Positions 52,298 through 58,725 of a stretch of 58,725 bases of DNA are shown here, in pieces (the first letter of the stretch is position 1; each line of letters begins with the position of its first letter). Under the pieces are notes generated by a model that ran no database searches, had not been told where the DNA came from, and saw only the letters and a program-made list of their open reading frames with translations. Source of the DNA: Peptostreptococcaceae bacterium (lineage in GTDB: Bacteria; Bacillota; Clostridia; Peptostreptococcales; Peptostreptococcaceae). The translations under genes were made by a program, and so were the position numbers. Location of the stretch: NCBI GenBank assembly GCA_025210335.1, contig JAOARY010000059.1, positions 1-58,725 on the forward strand, in the 5' to 3' direction.

Positions 52298-54559
52298 CTA
52301 AATTATTCTTTTAAAAAATTTTTCTATGTCCATTTTTGATATTTCGACTATTATGGGTCTACCATGTGGACAAGTAAATGAATTATTACATTTTTTTAAA
52401 TCATTTATCAAAGTATTTATTTGTATATCTTGTATTTTGTCATGAGCTTTGATAGCAGATTTACAAGCTTTGGATGCTATTTTATCCAATTTAAAATCAG
52501 CGATATCAAACTCTGTTTCTAATTGGTCGATTATTTCATATATAAATTTTTCAGATTCATTTGTACCAAATATATTTGGTACCCCTCTTATAATTATATT
52601 TTTTTGACCAAAAATTTCTATTTCGAAACCAAGTGTTTTGAATAAATCTAAATTATTTTTTATTTTAATCATATCATCAAAATTTATATCTAACACAATT
52701 GGATCTAGAAGCATTTGTGTTTGTAATTTTTTATTTTTGAATTCTTCTAAGTATTTTTCATATAATATTCTTTCATGTGCAGCGTGTTGATCAATTAGAT
52801 ACATTCTATTTGTTTTTTGGGCAATTATATATGTTGAAAATACAACACCTATTATATTTAAATTCTCAAATATATAATCTTTTTTATTTTCTTTTTTTTC
52901 TTCAAAAAAACTTTCTTGATTTTGATCTTTATTAGTATCTATATTTCCTTTTACTTTTACTTTTTTACTATCAATAATATTTAAATTATCTATTTCATTA
53001 ATTTTATTTTTTTTGCTTATAGTGTTTATATCTAAATAATCAAAAGTACTTTCATTTATAGTATTGACAATTTCTATCTCATTATTTTCATCTTTGATAT
53101 TTGTATTACAATATTCATTTTTATTTAAATCTTCTTGTATTAATTTATCTACAATAGATTTTATTTCATCTTCACTTGCTTCTTTTTTAAATTTTATTGA
53201 TTTTTTATTCTCATCAAAATCTTCTAAATCAATATTACAAAACATATCTTTTATATTAGACGTATTTTGTGATATAAAAGTTTCTTTAACATTTTGGTTT
53301 TCTTGAGTTGATTCTTTTTTTGTTGCTAAATCTATTTCTATATTTTTTAATAGGTTATCAAATTCAAAATTAATATTTTTATCTTTATTTATATTATCGA
53401 TATTATTGTCAGTGCTATATTCGTTATTAGAATCATAATTTGAATTTATATTATCAAAATTATTATAATTTTCATTTTTAATATTTGGATGAACATTTTC
53501 TTTAGTATCTTCATCTAAATTATTTTTAGTAATTTTATTTATATAAGAATCATTAAGACTTCCTGTCAAATTAGTTTTTAAAAGTTCATCTTTTATAAAT
53601 TTTCGAAGTACATTTTTTAGATGATCTTCCTTGTCTATTTTAACTTCTAGCTTATTTGGATGAATATTAATATCTATCATATTAGGATTTATATCAATAT
53701 TAAAAAAACATATTGCAAATTTATTTATTGGAATGATTGATTTATAAGCATCTTTTATAATGTCATAAAAAATATTACTTTTTACAAATCTTTTGTTTAT
53801 ATAAACGTATTGCAAGTTCTTATTTCCTCTATAAATTCTGTTATTTCCAATAAATCCTTGTATTTTAAAATAGCCAAAATCTTTTTTTATGGTAACTAAA
53901 TTTTCATAAATTTCTTTTCCAAATATTGCTCTTATAGAATTTTTTAAAATACTATCTCCAACTGTTGAAAATATATTTTTACCGTTATTTTTATATATAA
54001 TTCTAACTTCAGGATTACCAAGTGCTATTCGGTTAAGCACATCTGTTATAGCTGATGTTTCAGCTGATGAAGATTTTAAAAATTTTCTTCTTGCAGGAAC
54101 ATTAAAGAATAAATCTTTGATATTAAAGGTTGTACCTATATTTGATGCAACTTCTTCTTCGTTTATTATATTTCCGCCTTCTATCTCTAATTTAATACCT
54201 TCACTAGATTCTTTTGTTTTTGAAACAATATCTAATTTTGAAACAGAACTAATACTTGCTAGTGCTTCTCCTCTAAATCCCATCGTATAAATATTAAAAA
54301 TATCTTCAATATCAGAAATTTTACTAGTAGCATGTCTTATAAAGGCTATTTTTATATCTTCTTTAGCTATTCCTATACCATCATCTATGATTCTTATTAA
54401 ATCTTTTCCGCCGTTTTTTATCTCAACGATTATATTCTTTGCTTTTGCATCTATTGAATTTTCTACCAATTCTTTTACAACAGAAGCAGGTCTTTGAACG
54501 ACCTCTCCTGCGGCTATTTTATTTATAGTATCATCACTTAGTAATTTGATAAAAGACAT
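52298..54559 (-). CDS. mutL: DNA mismatch repair protein MutL
   Basis: A 753-residue mismatch-repair ATPase and latent nicking endonuclease. The GHKL ATPase end has IAAGEVVQRPASVVKELVEN, DDGIGI, TMGFRGEALASIS and FFNVPARRKF. Residues about 330-555 are a very long Asn/Asp/Glu/Lys-rich linker. The C-terminal domain keeps the endonuclease metal motif DQHAAHERILYE (DQHA-x2-E-x4-E), plus ACKSAIKAHD and CPHGRPIIVE, expected in bacteria without MutH. The protein is longer than the usual 620-650 residues because of the linker. It follows mutS closely. Confidence 0.96.
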   Translation of the reverse strand: MSFIKLLSDDTINKIAAGEVVQRPASVVKELVENSIDAKAKNIIVEIKNGGKDLIRIIDDGIGIAKEDIKIAFIRHATSKISDIEDIFNIYTMGFRGEALASISSVSKLDIVSKTKESSEGIKLEIEGGNIINEEEVASNIGTTFNIKDLFFNVPARRKFLKSSSAETSAITDVLNRIALGNPEVRIIYKNNGKNIFSTVGDSILKNSIRAIFGKEIYENLVTIKKDFGYFKIQGFIGNNRIYRGNKNLQYVYINKRFVKSNIFYDIIKDAYKSIIPINKFAICFFNIDINPNMIDINIHPNKLEVKIDKEDHLKNVLRKFIKDELLKTNLTGSLNDSYINKITKNNLDEDTKENVHPNIKNENYNNFDNINSNYDSNNEYSTDNNIDNINKDKNINFEFDNLLKNIEIDLATKKESTQENQNVKETFISQNTSNIKDMFCNIDLEDFDENKKSIKFKKEASEDEIKSIVDKLIQEDLNKNEYCNTNIKDENNEIEIVNTINESTFDYLDINTISKKNKINEIDNLNIIDSKKVKVKGNIDTNKDQNQESFFEEKKENKKDYIFENLNIIGVVFSTYIIAQKTNRMYLIDQHAAHERILYEKYLEEFKNKKLQTQMLLDPIVLDINFDDMIKIKNNLDLFKTLGFEIEIFGQKNIIIRGVPNIFGTNESEKFIYEIIDQLETEFDIADFKLDKIASKACKSAIKAHDKIQDIQINTLINDLKKCNNSFTCPHGRPIIVEISKMDIEKFFKRII

Positions 54560-54589
54560 TAAATCACTCCTAAAGGACTGTAATCTTTA

Positions 54590-57265
54590 TTAGTTTACCA
54601 TTTTTTTTAGTTCATATAAAAGATTTAATGCATCAAGTGGTGTTGTATTTGATACATCTAATTTTTTTAGTTTTTTAAGTATTTTTAGACTATTTTCATC
54701 TATATTTTCTTTTTTTGCATTTTCAGTTAAAGTAGATTTTGAATCTTTATCATTAAAATCGGTATTTTTCATATCATTTTTGTCAGATACTTTAGTTTCT
54801 ATACCTAAATCAAAAGTCAATTGCTTAAAGATTTTAGCATCTTTATTTTTAGCAATATCACTAGATTCTAATTGTTTCAATATCTGATTAGATCTTTTTA
54901 TTACTTCATTAGGTAGTTTAGCAAGTTTAGCAACATGAATACCATAACTTTTATTTGCTCCACCTTTTATTATTTTTCTTAAAAAAACAACATCTTCACC
55001 AGATTCTTTTACTGATACAGAATAATTTCTAATTCCATCAAATAAATCCTCTAATTCTGTTAGTTCATGATAATGAGTGGCAAATAAAGTTTTTGCACAG
55101 ATTTTTTTGTTGATATATTCAACTATTGCCCAGGCAATACTAAGTCCATCAAATGTACTTGTACCTCTTCCTATTTCATCTAATATAATAAGACTATCTT
55201 TGGTTGCATTTTTTAATATATTAGAAACTTCATTCATCTCAACCATAAAGGTACTTTCACCTTGAGATAAATCATCACTAGCTCCAACTCTTGTAAATAT
55301 TCTATCTGTGATAGGAATATTTGCACTATTACAAGGAACAAAGGAACCTATATGAGCCATTAATGTTATAATAGCAACTTGTCTCATATATGTTGACTTA
55401 CCAGACATATTAGGACCTGTTATTATACCAATTTTGTCTTTTTTATCATTTAAATAAGTATTGTTTGATATAAATTGTTCATTGTTTATTAATCTTTCAA
55501 TTACAGGATGTCTACCTTCACTTATATCTAAAATATTATCTGTATTTATATTTGGTTTTTTATAATTGTTGTCATAAGCAATTTTACCTAATGATAAAAA
55601 TACGTCTATTGATGCAATTGTTCTTGCTACTTTTTGAATTCTATTTATATTTTTGTATAGTTTTTCTCTTATCTCTAAAAATAAATTATATTCAATTTCT
55701 TTTATTTTTTCTTCGGAATTAAGTATTTTTTCTTCAATTTCTTTTAACTCTTGAGTTATAAATCGTTCACTATTTGCTAAAGTTTGTTTTCGAACATAAT
55801 CAAGAGGTATTTCTAAATCTTTTAAATTAGCTTTTGTTATTTCTATATAATATCCAAAAACTTTATTGAAGCTTACTTTTAATGATTTAATATTTAATTT
55901 TTCTTTTTCTTTTGCTTCGATTTCTTTTACAATTTGAGCACCATTTTTAGATATATGTCTAAGTTCTTTAACTCTATTATCGTATTCTTCTTTTATAATA
56001 TTACCATCTTTTATAGTATTAGAAGGATTTTCTAAAATAGAATCTTCTAATAGTTCTTTAATATCCTCTAAGTCTTCCATCTTAGTTATCAATGATTTGA
56101 AATTCTTATTATTCGAATTAAGTATTTTTTCTTTTAATCTAGGGATATTTTCTAATGATTGTTTTAAATTTATTAATTCTTTTGGCATTATTTTTTCGAA
56201 TGCAATTTTTCCACATAACCGTTCTATATCATATATCTCTTTTAATATTTCTTCAATATCTTCTCTGAATATAAAATCATTATAAGCTTCTTCAACTAAA
56301 TTAAGTCTAGTTTCAATTCTATTTTTGTCTTTTAGCGGTTCATCTACAAATTTTCTTAAAAGTCTTCCACCCATTGGTGTATTTGTTTTATCTAGTACAT
56401 ATAACAAAGATCCCTTTTTCTTTTTGTTTCTTAAGGTTTCTTTAAGTTCTAAATTTCTTCTAGTATAAGTATCTAAAACCATGAAATTTTTAGTTTCGAC
56501 AATATCAATCTTTGATATATTCGTTTTTGTATGTTTTTGAGTTAAAAATATATAATTAAATATTGCAACAAGTGGTGACTTATAAAATTCATTATCTATT
56601 ATATTTAAATTATCATAATAACTATTATCAAAATAATTATATAAAATATCATCAGTTTCATAAAATAATTCATTATATTCTTTGTTTATATAAATATTAT
56701 TTAGTATAGCCATTTTTTCGATTTTTGAATAATATGAAATATCATTGATAAGAATTTCTTTTGGAGAAATTCTTGCAATTTCCTCATTAATAAGAGATGT
56801 TTCTGTTTTTGTTATTGATAGTTCTCCTGTACTTATATCTACATAACAAACACCTGTATAGTCTTTTTTTATATATAAGGACATTAGATAATTATTTTTT
56901 TTATTTTCAAGTAGATTTTCTTCTAATACAGTTCCTGGTGTTACAACTCTAACAACATCTCTTCTAACCAAGGCTTTTCCTTTACCTGCTTCCTCCATTT
57001 GTTCAGCTATTGCTACTTTATAACCAGATTCAACTAATTTAGAGATATATGATGCAGCAGAATGAAAAGGGACTCCACACATTGGAGCCCTTTCTTCAAG
57101 TCCACAGTTCTTACCTGTTAAAGCAATTTCTAATACTCTAGAGGCTACAATTGCATCATCAAAAAACATCTCGTAAAAGTCACCTAATCTAAAAAATAGT
57201 ATACAATCTTTGTATTTATTTTTTACATCCATATACTGTTGCATCATAGGAGTTAATTTACTCAT
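54590..57265 (-). CDS. mutS: DNA mismatch repair protein MutS
   Basis: An 891-residue mismatch sensor. The N-terminal mismatch-binding domain has LFFRLGDFYEMFFDDA (Phe-x-Glu within DFYEMF), then GKNCGLEERAPMCGVPFHS in family form. The ATPase has Walker A TGPNMSGKSTYMRQ, FTRVGASDDLSQGESTFMVE (core GASDDLSQGESTF), Walker B LIILDEIGRGTSTFDG and ATHYHELT. The C-terminal tail has an insertion of polar residues before the dimerising end. ATG start preceded by GAGGGA; it lies 34 bases after miaB and 30 bases before mutL. Confidence 0.98.
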   Translation of the reverse strand: MSKLTPMMQQYMDVKNKYKDCILFFRLGDFYEMFFDDAIVASRVLEIALTGKNCGLEERAPMCGVPFHSAASYISKLVESGYKVAIAEQMEEAGKGKALVRRDVVRVVTPGTVLEENLLENKKNNYLMSLYIKKDYTGVCYVDISTGELSITKTETSLINEEIARISPKEILINDISYYSKIEKMAILNNIYINKEYNELFYETDDILYNYFDNSYYDNLNIIDNEFYKSPLVAIFNYIFLTQKHTKTNISKIDIVETKNFMVLDTYTRRNLELKETLRNKKKKGSLLYVLDKTNTPMGGRLLRKFVDEPLKDKNRIETRLNLVEEAYNDFIFREDIEEILKEIYDIERLCGKIAFEKIMPKELINLKQSLENIPRLKEKILNSNNKNFKSLITKMEDLEDIKELLEDSILENPSNTIKDGNIIKEEYDNRVKELRHISKNGAQIVKEIEAKEKEKLNIKSLKVSFNKVFGYYIEITKANLKDLEIPLDYVRKQTLANSERFITQELKEIEEKILNSEEKIKEIEYNLFLEIREKLYKNINRIQKVARTIASIDVFLSLGKIAYDNNYKKPNINTDNILDISEGRHPVIERLINNEQFISNNTYLNDKKDKIGIITGPNMSGKSTYMRQVAIITLMAHIGSFVPCNSANIPITDRIFTRVGASDDLSQGESTFMVEMNEVSNILKNATKDSLIILDEIGRGTSTFDGLSIAWAIVEYINKKICAKTLFATHYHELTELEDLFDGIRNYSVSVKESGEDVVFLRKIIKGGANKSYGIHVAKLAKLPNEVIKRSNQILKQLESSDIAKNKDAKIFKQLTFDLGIETKVSDKNDMKNTDFNDKDSKSTLTENAKKENIDENSLKILKKLKKLDVSNTTPLDALNLLYELKKMVN

Positions 57266-57299
57266 TTTAATCCCTCTCTTTTACTTATGTTTTGATAAT

Positions 57300-58725
57300 T
57301 TATGCTAATATACCATTTAATGAGTGCATCTTAGCTTCAGTTATTTTAACTTTAACTACTTTACCTATTAAATCTTTTGAACCGTCTAAATTCACAAGTT
57401 TACCTTGAGGTGTTCTTCCTGCTACTCTTTTTTCATTTGTTCTACTTAAATCTTCTACTAAAACTTCAACTTCTTTTCCGATGTAAGAAAGATTTATTTC
57501 TTTACTTATTTCATTTACTTCTTTTAACAATCTATCAAATCTTCTCTTTGTATCTTCTTTTGGAACATGGTTATCCATTTTTTCTGCTTTTGTTCCTTTT
57601 CTTACAGAATAAATAAATGTAAATGCAGAATCATATTTTACTTTTTTAACTACATCCATAGTGTGTTCAAAGTCTTCGTCTGTTTCCCCTGGAAAACCTA
57701 CCATTATATCTGTAGTAAAGGCTGCATCTGGTACTGCTGTTTTGATTTTTTCAATAAGGTTTAGATAATGTTCTTTTGTATAGTTTCTATTCATTGCTTT
57801 TAATATTTTATTGCTACCAGCTTGGAATGGTAGATGTATTTGTGGACAAACTTTATTACAATCTTTTATAGCTTCAATTAATTCATCTGATAAATCTTTT
57901 GGATGTGAAGTCATAAATCTAAATCTTTCTATTCCATCTATTTTGTTAAGTTCTCTTAATAAATCTGCAAATGAGAATTTTTCTTCAAAAGTATTTCCAT
58001 AAGAATTAACATTTTGACCCAATAAAGTTACTTCTTTTGTACCATTTTTAGCCAAATCTTTAACTTCTTCTATTACATCTTTTGGTCTTCTACTTCTTTC
58101 TCTACCTCTTGTATATGGAACTATACAATAAGTACAGAAATTATTGCATCCAAATGTAACATTAACAAATGCTTTTAGTTCATATTTTCTTTTTGCTTCA
58201 AAACCTTCAACAACTTCACCATCTATATCCCAAACATCTATTATTGATTTTTTTGTTTCTATATTTTTATAAAGCATTTGTGGATATCTAAAGATATTAT
58301 GTGTTCCAAATACTAAGTCTACATGTCTGTATTTTGTTTTGATTTCTTCTACTATATGAGGTTGTTGCATCATACAACCACATACACTTATTTTCATATC
58401 TTTGTTTGTACTTTTTATTGCCTTAAGATGACCTAAATTTCCAAAGACTTTTAGTTCTGCATTTTCTCTTACTGCACAAGTATTAATTATTACTGAATCT
58501 GCTTCATTTATATCGTCTGTTAGTTCGTATCCCATTTTTAAGACCATTTCATCTAATTTCTCAGAATCGTGTTCATTCATTTGGCATCCGAATGTTACCG
58601 TTAGATGCTTCTTTCTTACCCCTGTACTATCAAAGTGTTCATCGTTTATCTTTCTTATTGCATCTATATATTTTTGTTGTCTTATAACTTCTTCATCATT
58701 AATTTTTATTGGTTTTCTTTCGCTC
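57300..58725 (-). CDS. miaB: tRNA ms2i6A37 methylthiotransferase MiaB, 5' end outside window
   Basis: A radical SAM enzyme that adds a methylthio group to i6A37 made by MiaA. The frame is open to the right window edge, adding about 48 residues before the ATG at 58580; the joined sequence reads [15 protein letters not shown], so 58580 is internal. MTTase cysteines are in [13 protein letters not shown] and SVCGCMMQQ. The radical SAM cluster is [19 protein letters not shown], and [15 protein letters not shown] follows. A TRAM domain ends the protein ([10 protein letters not shown] to VKVKITEA). It opens the miaB-mutS-mutL-miaA cluster on this strand. Confidence 0.97.
   Translation of the reverse strand, partial: SERKPIKINDEEVIRQQKYIDAIRKINDEHFDSTGVRKKHLTVTFGCQMNEHDSEKLDEMVLKMGYELTDDINEADSVIINTCAVRENAELKVFGNLGHLKAIKSTNKDMKISVCGCMMQQPHIVEEIKTKYRHVDLVFGTHNIFRYPQMLYKNIETKKSIIDVWDIDGEVVEGFEAKRKYELKAFVNVTFGCNNFCTYCIVPYTRGRERSRRPKDVIEEVKDLAKNGTKEVTLLGQNVNSYGNTFEEKFSFADLLRELNKIDGIERFRFMTSHPKDLSDELIEAIKDCNKVCPQIHLPFQAGSNKILKAMNRNYTKEHYLNLIEKIKTAVPDAAFTTDIMVGFPGETDEDFEHTMDVVKKVKYDSAFTFIYSVRKGTKAEKMDNHVPKEDTKRRFDRLLKEVNEISKEINLSYIGKEVEVLVEDLSRTNEKRVAGRTPQGKLVNLDGSKDLIGKVVKVKITEAKMHSLNGILA

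Noticed and set aside
1..58725. CRISPR arrays, insertion sequences, prophage, tRNA or rRNA genes
   Set aside because: No spaced direct repeats, transposase or integrase motifs, and no cloverleaf or rRNA sequence were found on reading both strands.

Overview
The window is chromosomal DNA of a very AT-rich, low-GC Gram-positive anaerobe of the Clostridia/Tissierellia type. Evidence: HrcA with a perfect CIRCE operator, a tryptophan T-box, FloA/NfeD, SpoVS, a TrpP transporter, a MutSL-MiaA-Hfq cluster and Shine-Dalgarno-driven starts with many TTG/GTG codons. A Peptoniphilaceae-like host (for example a Parvimonas relative) fits the composition and gene set, but that is a guess. Almost all genes are housekeeping. 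I see no rRNA, tRNA, CRISPR array, insertion sequence or prophage.

Layout. 1-4367: end of lepA, a TauE/SafE-type permease, an unrecognised single-span membrane protein with a lysozyme-like outer domain, and hemW. 4371-12372: heat-shock operon hrcA-grpE-dnaK-dnaJ, then prmA-rsmE-mtaB. 12435-18327: a HIT protein, rpsU-yqeY, the nfeD-floA membrane-microdomain pair with a lysine-rich small protein, a cell-wall amidase, ndk (opposite strand) and a FlK-type thioesterase. 18436-24395: a compact folate operon from a YerC/TrpR-type regulator through pabA-pabB-pabC-folE-folP-folB-folK to a DAHP synthase. 24491-30443: dnaG-sigA-trmK-nif3-rlmL. 30474-34843: phosphatase, cmk, ispH, rpsA, an orphan cheR and spoVS. 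34910-38467: a UspA-like protein (minus), an MBL hydrolase, a DEAD-box helicase and glutaminase. 38508-44138: an ExbB/MotA-like channel, an OmpA/MotB-like stator partner and a 1193-residue tandem DUF445 membrane protein. 44166-45075: a Trp T-box and trpP. 45352-50267: histidine-degradation genes hutU-ftcD-hutI-fchA. 50370-58725, all minus strand: a small membrane protein, hfq, miaA, mutL, mutS and the truncated miaB.

How they connect. The pab/fol operon makes dihydropteroate for tetrahydrofolate, and ftcD/fchA load one-carbon units from histidine onto tetrahydrofolate. MutS/MutL and MiaA/MiaB sit in the usual Clostridia block with Hfq. NfeD and FloA form a membrane-organising pair.

The best candidate for an undescribed system is 38508-44138. 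It holds a proton-channel motor pair (three-helix channel subunit with a long cytoplasmic tail, and a one-helix subunit with a membrane Asp and a peptidoglycan-binding OmpA domain). There are no flagellar, Tol, Exb or Zorya effector genes beside it. Next to it lies a giant protein that looks like two head-to-tail DUF445 units. The DUF445 gene has its own probable promoter after a strong terminator, so the functional link rests on adjacency only. All calls come from reading sequence and translations; no database search was run.
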